Positions 44,337 to 53,740 of a DNA stretch of 64,000 nucleotides are shown one piece after another (position 1 is the stretch's first letter; the number at the start of each line of letters is the position of its first letter). The translations under genes and the position numbers were made by a program. The stretch covers positions 434,001 through 498,000 of the forward strand of contig NZ_JBLEOY010000001.1 of the NCBI RefSeq assembly GCF_048541835.1, in the 5' to 3' direction. The stretch comes from QIJE01 sp048541835 (lineage in GTDB: Bacteria > SZUA-79 > Acidulodesulfobacterales > Acidulodesulfobacteraceae). Below the pieces are notes generated by a model that did no database searches, had not been told where the DNA came from, and saw only the letters and a list, made by a program, of their open reading frames with translations.

Positions 44337-45392
44337 ATGGATACGAACAATTTAATACTGAACAATCTGAATTATTCTTTAATCTTATTCGACGAAAATT
44401 TGATTTTGAGGTTTTTAAACCTTCCGGCACAGGAACTTACCGGATATTCCGATAGATTTTTAAATACTATAACCTTAGACCGTTTTTTCGGCAGCAACGC
44501 CTATATAGAGGAGAAGGTGAGGACCGCAATAAATACCGGCGAGGGGTTTATAGATTTTGAATATAAATTTATAAATAAAAATCGGAGTAAATTCGTTATT
44601 TTAGAGGTATCAAAAATCGTTTACGGAGCGACATTTTACATTTTGATATCCCTGAAGGATATAACGAGGTTTAAAGAGATGGACCACCATATTAAAGATG
44701 AGGAAAGAATAGAGGACCTATCAAGATTTATAGCCGAAATGTCGCATGAAATAAGAAATCCCCTTGGCGGGATTAAGGCTTCCGCCGCTTATTTAAAAAG
44801 AAAGTTTAATCAGCCGGATTTAAATGATTTTTTAGAAATAATAATAAAGGAATCCACCAGAATTAACGACCTTATAGAAAATCTTCTTGATTTATCCAAA
44901 AAACATAGAATAAAAACATCTCCCGTCAATATAAACAAAGCGATTAACGAGATAATCATTATGGAGCAGGTTAAGTTATCTGAAAAGGATATCGAGATCA
45001 TAAAAGAATTCGATCCGAGTCTTCCCTTGATTTATGCGTCGGAAAACGCATTGAGACAAGTCTTTTTGAATATGATAAAAAATTCCGGCTGTGCAATAAA
45101 AAAACATGAAGGGGGAATGATAAAGATAGTAACCAAATTGGATTATACCAGAAATAATCCCAAATTCATAAAAATAGAATTCATAGATAACGGATGCGGA
45201 ATAAGCAAAAAAGATATTAAAAATATATTCGTTCCGTTTTTTACCACCAAAGAAAAGGGGAGCGGCTTAGGGCTTGCCGTAAGCCAAAAAATAATACACG
45301 AACACGGCGGTTTTATTAATATAGACTCGGTTAAAAGCAGAGGTACCGCGGTTTCGATATACATTCCTATTGAAAAACCTAAGCTGAATTAA
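44337..45392 (+). CDS. PAS-domain sensor histidine kinase, NtrB-like
   Basis: 351 residues: a PAS-like N-terminal domain (about 10-115), a HisKA domain with phospho-acceptor His137 in EMSHEIRNPLGGIKASA, and an ATPase domain with N box NMIKNSGCAI, G1 DNGCGISKKD and FFTTKEKGSGLGLAVSQ. The PLGGI sequence after the phospho-His is the NtrB/GlnL type. No membrane helix, so cytoplasmic. No response regulator is adjacent, so it is an orphan; NtrX at 58537 is 13 kb away and already paired with NtrY. No Shine-Dalgarno before the ATG. Confidence 0.9.
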   Translation: MDTNNLILNNLNYSLILFDENLILRFLNLPAQELTGYSDRFLNTITLDRFFGSNAYIEEKVRTAINTGEGFIDFEYKFINKNRSKFVILEVSKIVYGATFYILISLKDITRFKEMDHHIKDEERIEDLSRFIAEMSHEIRNPLGGIKASAAYLKRKFNQPDLNDFLEIIIKESTRINDLIENLLDLSKKHRIKTSPVNINKAINEIIIMEQVKLSEKDIEIIKEFDPSLPLIYASENALRQVFLNMIKNSGCAIKKHEGGMIKIVTKLDYTRNNPKFIKIEFIDNGCGISKKDIKNIFVPFFTTKEKGSGLGLAVSQKIIHEHGGFINIDSVKSRGTAVSIYIPIEKPKLN

Positions 45393-45411
45393 ATTGAAGC
45401 TGATGCCGTGA

Positions 45412-45825
45412 CTAAGATAAATTTTTGAGTAAAAATGATAAATCTATGATATGAAAATGCATAAGGGCTTCAATAACGGCAATTAAGAATAATATAATCA
45501 AAATTAAAAAGGTTATTATCTGTAATGAATTAATCTTCCTCTTTTCCCTGTTGTTCTTTGCCGCAACAGCTTCGTCCTTTGCAACAGCGGCGTTTATTTC
45601 TGCCGTAGCGGATTGCGCAGCATCATCGCCCTCGGCGGCGGCGTTTCCTCTGCCGCTTTTTTCTCCCAAAACAGGCTCTTCTTTTGCCGCTCCCGTATTT
45701 TTATTAAGAACAAATACGTTCGAACATACCCTGCACTTTGTCTTAACATCGTTGTGCGGCAGCGCAGATGCGTCTATATCGTAAGGAGTACCGCAAAAAG
45801 GACAATAAATATGCATACTGTTCAT
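45412..45825 (-). CDS. Zinc-ribbon membrane protein (MJ0042-type finger)
   Basis: 137 residues. N-terminal zinc ribbon YCPFCGTPYDID with the second pair in CRVCSNVFVL (four Cys), a 60-residue Ala/Glu-rich linker, and one C-terminal transmembrane helix (about 100-122). Similar MJ0042-finger proteins with a membrane anchor are frequent in Deltaproteobacteria; function unknown. It converges on the kinase gene (19 bases between stops). Confidence 0.8.
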   Translation of the reverse strand: MNSMHIYCPFCGTPYDIDASALPHNDVKTKCRVCSNVFVLNKNTGAAKEEPVLGEKSGRGNAAAEGDDAAQSATAEINAAVAKDEAVAAKNNREKRKINSLQIITFLILIILFLIAVIEALMHFHIIDLSFLLKNLS

Positions 45826-45838
45826 CCCACTCGCCTCA

Positions 45839-45910
45839 TTGTAAGTTTAAATTTACAACTTTATATTTATTACTTATTGGATATTTTTATATTATAAACA
45901 ATAATATAAA
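45839..45910. other. Two AT-rich inverted repeats in the 200-bp divergent gap
   Basis: The 45826-46025 gap between the zinc-ribbon gene and the DciA-like gene holds a 20-base near-palindrome at 45839-45858 (TTGTAAGTTTAAATTTACAA, one mismatched pair) and a perfect hairpin at 45886-45910 (TTTATATTAT, loop AAACA, ATAATATAAA). No T run follows on either strand, so they are not terminators. They could be operator or bent promoter DNA. Confidence 0.6.
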
Positions 45911-46025
45911 AATAATGAATTTAAATCAACAATTAAATTTAAAATATTAATAACTTTTATTTTTTCATATAACTTGTTAAGCTATGAAAGAGCGACGCAT
46001 TAAATAAGAACAGAGGGGACACGGG

Positions 46026-46346
46026 TTGGCTAAACAATCAGATTTAAGAGATACTCTTTTAAGGGTGTTGAAAAGTAAACTTCGTTTGTCGGATTATTAT
46101 ATATTGATACTTTATGAACATTGGGAAATCATCTGCGGAGATAAAATAGGGAAAAAAACCAGGCCCAAGGCGCTAAACAGAAATGTTTTAACGATAAGCG
46201 TAGAGAATCCCGCTCTGATATTCGAGCTGGGATTCATTAAGGGAGAATTCGTAAAAAAGATAAACGACTTTTTTTCTTCAGAAAATAAAGGACTGCCCTC
46301 AGACAAGCGAATATCGATTAAAAATATTCGCTTTGTCAACGAATAA
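46026..46346 (+). CDS. DUF721 / DciA-like protein
   Basis: 106 residues. The DUF721 pattern is visible: YEHWEIICGDKIGKKTRPKAL then LTISVENPALIFELGF. DciA loads or operates with the replicative helicase DnaB in many bacteria; short DUF721 forms like this are common and their role is less sure. The start is TTG at 46026, seven bases after AGAGGGG. It converges with dnaJ (14 bases). Confidence 0.8.
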   Translation: MAKQSDLRDTLLRVLKSKLRLSDYYILILYEHWEIICGDKIGKKTRPKALNRNVLTISVENPALIFELGFIKGEFVKKINDFFSSENKGLPSDKRISIKNIRFVNE

Positions 46347-46360
46347 AAAACAAGAGCATG

Positions 46361-47446
46361 TTATATAAACGATTTAATCTTATCCATAAAAGACTTCTTC
46401 AGCGGATGAGTTTCTTCCTTGTTCTCTTCGGCAAGTTCCTCTAATAGTCTTCTTTGTTTCTGACCCAGATTCGTCGGCGTCTCCACGACCACATCAATAT
46501 ATTCGTTTCCCCGCGCACCGCCGCTAAGTCTCGGAGCGCCTTTTCCTCTAAGGGTAAACCGCGCCCCGCTCTGGGTTCCGGGCAATATTCTTATCACGGA
46601 TTCTCCTTCTGTAGTGGGCACGTTTAATTCGCAACCTAATGCCGCCTGAGAAAAACTTATAGGCATTGTAACGAATATATCGTTTCCCCGCCTTTTAAAT
46701 ACGTCATGGGATTCTACCGTAATATCGACATACAAGTCGCCGGCAGGACCCCCGTAAACTCCCGAAGCCCCCTCTCCCGCAACCTTAAGCCTGTTGTTGT
46801 TGTCTATACCGGCAGGTATTTTTATGTCTAATTTACGCTCTTTTATAACCCTTCCGTTTCCTCTGCAGGTAGGGCACGGGGTCTCTATGACATCCCCCTC
46901 TCCGTTACATTTATAGCATGTTCTCGATATTGAAAAAAAACCTTGCTGCTGTCTTATTTCTCCGGTACCGTTGCATACAGGACAGACAACCCTGTCTGTC
47001 CCTTTTTTGGCACCCGTCCCCCCACATGGAGAGCATGCTTCGTATCTATTAAATTTTATCTGTTTATATACGCCGGATAACGCCTCTTCGAATTTTATTT
47101 TAACCCCGTACCTCAGGTCTTCGCCTCTTTTTCGCCTGCTTTTTTTATTAGGCTGAGAAAAAACATCGCCGAAGAAGTCGCTAAATATGTCGCCAAAACC
47201 GAAACCTCCGTCCTGCGCATTAGCGCCGTCATGTCCGAACCTATCATAAGCCGCCCTTTTTTCTTCATCGCACAGAACGCTGTATGCCTCATTTATTTCC
47301 TTGAATTTTTCTTCCGATTCTCCATCACCCTGATTTTTATCAGGGTGATATTTTAACGCTAACCTTCTATAAGTTTTTTTTATTTCATCGTTTGTCGCAT
47401 CTCTGTCCAATCCGAGAATTTCATAATAATCCCTTTTAACTGCCAT
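46361..47446 (-). CDS. dnaJ: Chaperone protein DnaJ
   Basis: 361 residues. J-domain with HPD at 34-36 (LKYHPDKNQG), Gly/Phe stretch (GGFGFGDIF), zinc domain with four CxxCxGxG repeats (CSPCGGTGA, CPVCNGTGE, CYKCNGEGD, CPTCRGNGR), C-terminal substrate domain. Complete type I DnaJ and last gene of the hrcA operon, 50 bases after dnaK. Confidence 0.98.
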   Translation of the reverse strand: MAVKRDYYEILGLDRDATNDEIKKTYRRLALKYHPDKNQGDGESEEKFKEINEAYSVLCDEEKRAAYDRFGHDGANAQDGGFGFGDIFSDFFGDVFSQPNKKSRRKRGEDLRYGVKIKFEEALSGVYKQIKFNRYEACSPCGGTGAKKGTDRVVCPVCNGTGEIRQQQGFFSISRTCYKCNGEGDVIETPCPTCRGNGRVIKERKLDIKIPAGIDNNNRLKVAGEGASGVYGGPAGDLYVDITVESHDVFKRRGNDIFVTMPISFSQAALGCELNVPTTEGESVIRILPGTQSGARFTLRGKGAPRLSGGARGNEYIDVVVETPTNLGQKQRRLLEELAEENKEETHPLKKSFMDKIKSFI

Positions 47447-47496
47447 AAGTTATAAATATTGTATTTTATTTGTTTAATTATTTTATTTGTTTAATT

Positions 47497-49431
47497 TTAT
47501 TGATCCTTTTTATCTTTAACTTCCTCATATTCGGCTTCCACGACGTCTTCTTCGCCGGACGGCCCCGCTTGTTCTCCCGTCTCGGAAGGTCCCGCAGTGC
47601 CCCCGGAACCTGCGCCGGTTTCTTCTGCCGTCTTCTTATAAATAGACTCGGCTATAGAATGGGATAACTTCTCTAATTCTTCGGTTATCCGCTTCATAGT
47701 ATCGACATCATCCCCCTCAAGGGCTTTTTTGGATTCCGAGATTTTTTCTTCAACAGACATTTTGTCCGAAGATTCAATCTTGTCTCCGGAGTCTTTCAGC
47801 GTTTTTTCTACCGAATAAACCAAACCGTCCAAATGATTCCTTGCCTCTATCAACTCCTTCTTTTTGATATCCTCGTCCTTATGTAAATCGGCTTCTTTAA
47901 CCATCTTTTCTATCTCTTCCTTGGACAATCCGCTTGAAGCCGTAATCCTGATGGACTGTTCTTTACCTGTACCAAGGTCTTTCGCCGAAACATGGACTAT
48001 GCCATTGGCGTCTATATCAAAAGTAACCTCAACCTGAGGAACGCCTCTCGGAGCGGGCGGTATTCCCGTCAACTCAAATCTTCCAAGACTCTTGTTGTCC
48101 ATCGACATTTCTCTCTCACCCTGTAATACGTTAATAGTAACGGCGGGCTGATTATCTGCGGCAGTAGAAAATATCTGACTCTTTCTGGTAGGTATGGTTG
48201 TGTTTTTGTCAATTAACTTTGTCGTTACTCCGCCAAGCGTTTCTATCCCTAAAGATAAAGGCATAACATCAAGCAACAGGACATCCTTTACGTCCCCTTT
48301 AAGAACGGCACCCTGAATTGCCGCCCCTACCGCGACTACCTCGTCAGGGTTAACGCCCTTGTGGGGTTCTTTCCCGAAAAATTCCTTAACGGACTGCTGA
48401 ACCTTGGGCATTCTGGTCTGTCCGCCCACTAAAATAACCTCATCGATCTGAGACGTCGTTAAACCCGCATCCCTTAAGGCAACCTTAACCGGAGCCATAG
48501 ATTTTTCCACCAATTCGCTGGTAAGCTGTTCTAATTTTGCCCTCGAAAGTTTTATGTTGAGATGCTTGGGGCCGCTCGCGTCCGCCGTAATAAACGGAAG
48601 ATTTATATCGGTTTCCAAAGAGGACGATAATTCTATCTTCGCCTTTTCGGCAGCCTCTTTTAACCTTTGAAGCGCCATCTTGTCGCCCCTTAAATCTATG
48701 CCGTTATCTTTTTTAAATTCATTGGCTATATAATTAATAACTTTCTGGTCAAAATCTTCTCCGCCGAGGAATGTGTCTCCGTTGGTAGATTTAACCTCAA
48801 AAACTCCCTCGCCGAGTTCAAGTATGGATATATCGAACGTTCCGCCGCCAAGGTCGTAAACGGCAATCTTTTCCTCTTTCTTTTTATCCAATCCGTAAGA
48901 AAGAGAAGATGCCGTAGGTTCGTTAATAATTCTTAAAACGTCAAGACCCGCAATCTTTCCGGCATCCTTCGTCGCCTGCCGCTGGGAATCGTTAAAATAT
49001 GCCGGAACCGTTATAACCGCCTCGGTAACGGTCTCTCCGAGATAATCCTCTGCCGTTTTTTTCATTTTCATTAATATCATTGAAGAAATTTCTGCCGGAG
49101 AATACTTTCTGCCTTTTATCTCCACCCATGCATCCCCGTTGTCGCTTGAAACAATTTTATAAGAGCACATTTTTTTAAAGGCATTAACCTCCGGGGAATC
49201 AAATTTTCTGCCGATAAGTCTTTTTACGGCATAAATAGTATTTTCCGGATTTGTGACAGCCTGTCTTTTTGCCGCCTGCCCTACGAGCCTCTCGCCGCTA
49301 TCGCTTATAGACACGGCGGACGGGGTCGTCCTGGCTCCCTCCGAATTTGCTATTACGACGGGTTCCTTCCCCTCCATAACCGCAACGCAGGAGTTTGTAG
49401 TTCCTAAATCGATACCTATAACTTTTCCCAT
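47497..49431 (-). CDS. dnaK: Chaperone protein DnaK (Hsp70)
   Basis: 644 residues. IGIDLGTTNSCVAVMEG at the N-terminus, VYDLGGGTFDISILELG, VILVGGQTRMPKVQ, interdomain linker DVLLLDVMPLSLGIET, and a Gly/Glu-rich tail ending in EEVKDKKDQ. An AAGGAGAAA site precedes the ATG. Third gene of hrcA-grpE-dnaK-dnaJ. Confidence 0.99.
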   Translation of the reverse strand: MGKVIGIDLGTTNSCVAVMEGKEPVVIANSEGARTTPSAVSISDSGERLVGQAAKRQAVTNPENTIYAVKRLIGRKFDSPEVNAFKKMCSYKIVSSDNGDAWVEIKGRKYSPAEISSMILMKMKKTAEDYLGETVTEAVITVPAYFNDSQRQATKDAGKIAGLDVLRIINEPTASSLSYGLDKKKEEKIAVYDLGGGTFDISILELGEGVFEVKSTNGDTFLGGEDFDQKVINYIANEFKKDNGIDLRGDKMALQRLKEAAEKAKIELSSSLETDINLPFITADASGPKHLNIKLSRAKLEQLTSELVEKSMAPVKVALRDAGLTTSQIDEVILVGGQTRMPKVQQSVKEFFGKEPHKGVNPDEVVAVGAAIQGAVLKGDVKDVLLLDVMPLSLGIETLGGVTTKLIDKNTTIPTRKSQIFSTAADNQPAVTINVLQGEREMSMDNKSLGRFELTGIPPAPRGVPQVEVTFDIDANGIVHVSAKDLGTGKEQSIRITASSGLSKEEIEKMVKEADLHKDEDIKKKELIEARNHLDGLVYSVEKTLKDSGDKIESSDKMSVEEKISESKKALEGDDVDTMKRITEELEKLSHSIAESIYKKTAEETGAGSGGTAGPSETGEQAGPSGEEDVVEAEYEEVKDKKDQ

Positions 49432-49520
49432 AATCAGTTTCTCCTTGACAATATAAAAATTTATTTTTAAACTTTTGTTATAAATTATACCTTAAAATGT
49501 ACTGTTTATATATACTTTAT

Positions 49521-50189
49521 TCAATCTTTTTTATCGCCGTCAGGCTTAGAAATAGACACCAGGGACGGCCTGATAAGCCTCTCCTTGTAAATATAACCCT
49601 TCCTTTTTTCCTTTATGATTTTTCCATCCGGCTGATCGGAATCTCCGACCATTTCAACTACCTGATGAAAATTAGGGTCAAAATCTTTAGATGTCGTATC
49701 CACCGTTTCTATGCCGAAATTCTTTAAAACTTTGATAAATTCATTATACGCCAATTTAACTCCGTCTACAAAAGATTTTAAGTTTCCGGAGGTATCCTGC
49801 TTTACATAGGGCGCCGAATGTTCTATCGCCAAGTCTAAAAAATCTAAAACGGGAAGCAGATCCCTTAAAAGGCTTTCATTGGAATATTTCAAAGATTCTT
49901 CCTTCTCTCTATTCATCCTTTTCCTGAAATTTTCGGCATCCGCAAGACTTTTAAGATAGTTTGAATTTAAATCGTCATACTCCTTCTTTATATTTTTAAG
50001 CACATTTCTAAGGTAATTAAGCTCGGTCTCCGCTTCGATAAGGCTTCCCGGATTGGGAATATCGTCGATATCAAGATCGGTCTGATTAGAAACTTGCCCT
50101 CCGGCAGATTCCTCTATTTTTTTTCCGAATTCTTCATGAACATCCGCCTCGTTTTTATCCCTACCGCCATTTTTTTCATCCGCAATCAT
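49521..50189 (-). CDS. grpE: Nucleotide exchange factor GrpE
   Basis: 222 residues. An acidic N-terminal arm, a long coiled coil (about 55-110, with YLKSLADAENFRKRMNREKE) and the C-terminal beta domain DPNFHQVVEMVGDSDQPDG with KGYIYKERLIRPSLVSI. It exchanges ADP on DnaK. 37 bases after hrcA, 89 before dnaK. Confidence 0.97.
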   Translation of the reverse strand: MIADEKNGGRDKNEADVHEEFGKKIEESAGGQVSNQTDLDIDDIPNPGSLIEAETELNYLRNVLKNIKKEYDDLNSNYLKSLADAENFRKRMNREKEESLKYSNESLLRDLLPVLDFLDLAIEHSAPYVKQDTSGNLKSFVDGVKLAYNEFIKVLKNFGIETVDTTSKDFDPNFHQVVEMVGDSDQPDGKIIKEKRKGYIYKERLIRPSLVSISKPDGDKKD

Positions 50190-50226
50190 TTACTCAATCT
50201 CCTTGATTATTAAAATTTCTTATATT

Positions 50227-51279
50227 CTATATAATTTCGCTCAATAATTCAGCCATAAAATCTATTACGGGAATGACGAGAGAATAATTCATTCTCAAGG
50301 GTCCTATTATCCCTATCGAACCCTTAAGCATGTTATTTTTGCCGACATACGGCGCAGATACGAGAGATAACCCCGTAATTTCGGACCACTCTTCATCGGA
50401 ACCGATGAATATTCGCTTTGTCTTGCAATTTTTAGTAAGCCCAAGCAGTTTTATTACCGTTTTTTTATCGGAAATAGTTTTTATAAGAAATTTTATATGT
50501 TCGTTATCGGAAAATTCCGGCTCTTCCAATAAATACCCTTCGGGTCCCACGTATAAGGAATTATCATAATTACTCTCCGCATTATCCTCATCCGCGGAAC
50601 AAAATACTGCGCTATTTATTATTGAATAAAAATTCTCCCTGTCGTCATGTATTTCCTCTGCTATAATATCCCTGAGATTATCTATGCTGCAATTTTTTTT
50701 CTCTAAAATACAATTCAGCTTATCGGAATATCTCTTCAATTCCTTTCGCTCTACGTCTTTATCTATGTAAATCGACCTGTTTTCGGTAACACCGTTCTTA
50801 AATACGATGATTACGAGTATATTATTCGATTTTATCTTTAAAAATTGTATGTGTAAAAGATAAACGCCGACAGTGTCGGGAGCAAGAACTACCCCGGCAT
50901 AATGAGACAAATCAGACAGCGATCTGGAAGTTCGGTTTAGCGTGTCCGACAAACTTCCGCCTGCCGAATTAAACCTTTTTTTTATAATTTCTTTTTGCTT
51001 GCGCGAAATTTTTTCCGCCTTCATCATGCCTTCGACGTAAAATCCATATCCCTTAGCCGTCGGCACTCTTCCCGCAGAAAGATGCGGCTGATATATATAC
51101 CCTTCTTCTTCCAAGGAAACCATTATATTTCTAATAGAAGCCGGACTCAAGTTTAAATTGCAACTTTCAGATACGAACTTTGAACCGACCGGGCTTGCCG
51201 TTTCAAAATATCCTTCTATTATGCCGAGAAAAACCTCCCTTTTCCTTTCGTTTATATCGTTACGGCGGTATCCTTCCAT
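50227..51279 (-). CDS. hrcA: Heat-inducible transcription repressor HrcA
   Basis: 350 residues. N-terminal winged helix with YFETASPVGSKFVSES and LSPASIRNIMVSLEEEG, then LSAGRVPTAKGYGFYV, GAF-like middle, and C-terminal SIGIIGPLRMNYS. It represses this operon through the CIRCE element at 51307-51333, which lies in its own leader. First gene of the operon. Confidence 0.97.
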   Translation of the reverse strand: MEGYRRNDINERKREVFLGIIEGYFETASPVGSKFVSESCNLNLSPASIRNIMVSLEEEGYIYQPHLSAGRVPTAKGYGFYVEGMMKAEKISRKQKEIIKKRFNSAGGSLSDTLNRTSRSLSDLSHYAGVVLAPDTVGVYLLHIQFLKIKSNNILVIIVFKNGVTENRSIYIDKDVERKELKRYSDKLNCILEKKNCSIDNLRDIIAEEIHDDRENFYSIINSAVFCSADEDNAESNYDNSLYVGPEGYLLEEPEFSDNEHIKFLIKTISDKKTVIKLLGLTKNCKTKRIFIGSDEEWSEITGLSLVSAPYVGKNNMLKGSIGIIGPLRMNYSLVIPVIDFMAELLSEII

Positions 51280-51306
51280 TTTACACTATCTCAATTCTTT
51301 TTATTT

Positions 51307-51333
51307 TTAGCACTTAAACATTATGAGTGCTAA
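51307..51333. promoter_or_regulatory. CIRCE operator (HrcA-binding site)
   Basis: TTAGCACTT (51307-51315), nine bases, GAGTGCTAA (51325-51333). One mismatch from the consensus TTAGCACTC-N9-GAGTGCTAA. It covers the expected transcription start of the hrcA operon, so HrcA would block initiation. Confidence 0.97.
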
Positions 51334-51338
51334 GTATA

Positions 51339-51367
51339 ATTTAAACAATATTTTTACATTTTGTCAA
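51339..51367 (-). promoter_or_regulatory. Sigma-70 promoter of the hrcA-grpE-dnaK-dnaJ operon
   Basis: On the minus strand: perfect TTGACA (51362-51367), 17-base spacer, TTAAAT (51339-51344). Start near 51332, inside CIRCE. Confidence 0.8.
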
Positions 51368-51402
51368 GACTAATTCATGAAATATCCGCAGCGATTTTTT
51401 CC

Positions 51403-51431
51403 TTTACAATTTTGAGACAATCAAATAAAAT
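51403..51431 (+). promoter_or_regulatory. Promoter of resB, placed for a leaderless mRNA
   Basis: TTTACA (51403-51408), 17-base spacer, TAAAAT (51426-51431), each five of six. The ATG is at 51441, nine bases after the -10 box, so transcription should begin within about three bases of the start codon. No Shine-Dalgarno is present. Confidence 0.6.
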
Positions 51432-51440
51432 GTTAAGATA

Positions 51441-52790
51441 ATGTTTTCAAAACTAAACAATTTCTTTTCCTCCGTCAAATTAGCTGTATTTATTTTCATA
51501 ACTATCGGCTCGGTGTCAATGATCGGAACGTTTATAGATCAGGGCAACACGATGAGCCGATACAAAATTATATACGGAGCAAAGGTTTTTTCGGTTTTAT
51601 ACTGGCTCGGTTTTTTAAACGTATATGATTCATGGTATTTTATCCTCCTTGTCGCGTTATTGATTATAAATCTTATAATGGCGTCAGTAAATACTTTTCC
51701 GCGAACCCTCAAGTCCGTTTTCGGACCATATCCGTCTTTCAAAGAAATAAGGGATAAAAAAAATCCGAAGGCCGTATATGAAAGTTTTGAATCCGGAAAG
51801 GGCATAAAAGAAACAATAGGGGCGTTAAACGGACGATTGGGTGCGCCGGTCATCAATAAAACGGATAAATCCTCTCGGGAAACGGAGTTATATTATTCAA
51901 AAAACTCCATACTCAGATTTTCTCCCTATATTGCCCATCTTAGCATTATAATAATCATTATAGGCGTACTGTTAAACGCAAAATACGGCTTTAGGTCTTA
52001 TACGAACATAAAAGTAAACGAAAGAACAAATATTTCATATCTGCTTAAAAACAATAAACCGATAAAACTTCCTTTTGTTATAAGATTGGATAAATACAAA
52101 ACCGAATACTACCCCGACGGCATAACCAAAGCATATGTCAGCACAATCAGCATAATCAACAGGGAACATATAAACGTTCTCACAAAAGACATCAAGGTAA
52201 ATCATCCGCTGACATACGACGGCATAACCCTGTATCAGGCAAGTTACGGTCATTATAAGCCTACTGCCGCAAAGATTCTGATACTTAACTTAAAAAACAG
52301 TAAATATAAAAAAGTCGTATATGCTCAGTTCGGTAAATTTTACGATACCGGAATAGGTAACGTAAAATTTAAATTCGTTCCCTATAAGAATCCGAAAAGG
52401 GGTGAAATCCCCTTCTTTATAAAACTCGGCAACAAACGAATATTAAACTTCATCCCGTTATCGCTTAAGAATTACAGCACTCCCTTGATATTGACCAAGT
52501 ATGATGATATGGCATTTCTCTATGAAGGGGTAAGAAATTATTATTACAGCGGATTCGAAATAACAAAAAATTCTTATGTCGGAATCATATGGATAGGGTC
52601 TGTAATCCTGATAATCTCTCTGTTTTTCTCGTTCTTTTTTAATCAGAGGGAGGTATGGGTAAGGCTGATAAACTTAAAAGACGGGAAAAAATTTAAGGTT
52701 GAAATACTGGCCATACCTAAGAAAAAATTTGAATCCTTTTATAAAAATTTTAATAAAAAAACGGATTTGATAAAAAAGGCATTAATCTAA
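51441..52790 (+). CDS. resB: Cytochrome c biogenesis protein ResB
   Basis: 449 residues. ResB/CcsB pattern: three N-terminal membrane segments (start LAVFIFITIGSVSMIGTFIDQG, shown to 20 as LAVFIFITIGSVSMIGTFID; then about 50-75 and 175-195), a large periplasmic domain (about 200-370) with HPLTYDGITLYQASYGH, and a last helix near 385-405. With CcsA it forms the System II haem export and ligation complex. ccsA follows after 20 bases. No ribosome site; see the promoter. Confidence 0.93.
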   Translation: MFSKLNNFFSSVKLAVFIFITIGSVSMIGTFIDQGNTMSRYKIIYGAKVFSVLYWLGFLNVYDSWYFILLVALLIINLIMASVNTFPRTLKSVFGPYPSFKEIRDKKNPKAVYESFESGKGIKETIGALNGRLGAPVINKTDKSSRETELYYSKNSILRFSPYIAHLSIIIIIIGVLLNAKYGFRSYTNIKVNERTNISYLLKNNKPIKLPFVIRLDKYKTEYYPDGITKAYVSTISIINREHINVLTKDIKVNHPLTYDGITLYQASYGHYKPTAAKILILNLKNSKYKKVVYAQFGKFYDTGIGNVKFKFVPYKNPKRGEIPFFIKLGNKRILNFIPLSLKNYSTPLILTKYDDMAFLYEGVRNYYYSGFEITKNSYVGIIWIGSVILIISLFFSFFFNQREVWVRLINLKDGKKFKVEILAIPKKKFESFYKNFNKKTDLIKKALI

Positions 52791-52810
52791 AATGAAGATG
52801 AGGTTCGATT

Positions 52811-53707
52811 ATGATTTCCGCTAACATGTCCATTCTTGACGGTTCGTTATATTTTGCGATATCCCTGCTTTTCTTAATATTGTCGTTTTTGGGCTATTCA
52901 ATCTTTTTGTTCACGGGAAACAAAACGATTTCCAAGATATCTTTTCTTGTCTTAATCTTAACGTTTTCAATACAAACATTCGCATTTATCGTGAGGTGGA
53001 TTTATGCCTATAAAATAGGCATAGATACTCCTCCATTGGTCGATCTTTACGATTCGTTAGTATTTTTTGCATATGTCATTATATTCGGTTTTATTTTATT
53101 AAGAATTTTTTACGATTTCGATGCCCTTGGCTTTATTATAACGGCGGCTGCTGCTGCCGTATTGTCGTTTGCATCGTTCTCTCCGCTTGCCACAAGCGCT
53201 ATAGAGCCGACGATTCCGGCACTCCAAAGCTATTGGCTGCTTTATCATATCATAAGTTTGTTCGTATCTTACGGGGCATTCGCGGCGGCATTCGGTTTGG
53301 GAATCCTATATTTGATTAAAAACAGGAAGGAAACCGACAAAGCAAAAAAGCAGGGTCGTTTTTTTAGTCTTTTGCCCCCTTCGGCCGTAATAGAAGAAAC
53401 AATTTACAGGGTCGTCGTATTCGGCCTGTTTTTTTTAACCGTGGGTGTCGTCATAGGGGCGGCATGGGCGGACAGCGCATGGGGCGGATTCTGGAGCTGG
53501 GACCCCAAAGAGACATGGTCGCTTATAACGTGGCTTACATACGTCTTGTTTATTCACGCAAAGATTACCAAGGGCTGGGGCGGAAAGAAGATGGCATGGA
53601 TCGCTATCATAGGATTTGCCATAGTAATATTCTGCTATCTCGGGGTGGACTTGATAATCCCGGGGTTGCATTCTTATGCTACGCCCGGTTCGACATCCGT
53701 TTTATAA
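52811..53707 (+). CDS. ccsA: Cytochrome c biogenesis protein CcsA/ResC
   Basis: 298 residues with about eight helices. The haem-binding WWD-type motif is intact: WADSAWGGFWSWDPKETW; conserved His residues lie in LYHIISLFVSYGA, FIHAK and GLHSY. It carries haem to the periplasm and joins it to apocytochrome c with ResB. It implies that the cell makes c-type cytochromes. ATG behind GAGGT. Confidence 0.95.
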   Translation: MISANMSILDGSLYFAISLLFLILSFLGYSIFLFTGNKTISKISFLVLILTFSIQTFAFIVRWIYAYKIGIDTPPLVDLYDSLVFFAYVIIFGFILLRIFYDFDALGFIITAAAAAVLSFASFSPLATSAIEPTIPALQSYWLLYHIISLFVSYGAFAAAFGLGILYLIKNRKETDKAKKQGRFFSLLPPSAVIEETIYRVVVFGLFFLTVGVVIGAAWADSAWGGFWSWDPKETWSLITWLTYVLFIHAKITKGWGGKKMAWIAIIGFAIVIFCYLGVDLIIPGLHSYATPGSTSVL

Positions 53708-53740
53708 TTTTAAATAACTTTTAAGGGAGGATAGACAAAC

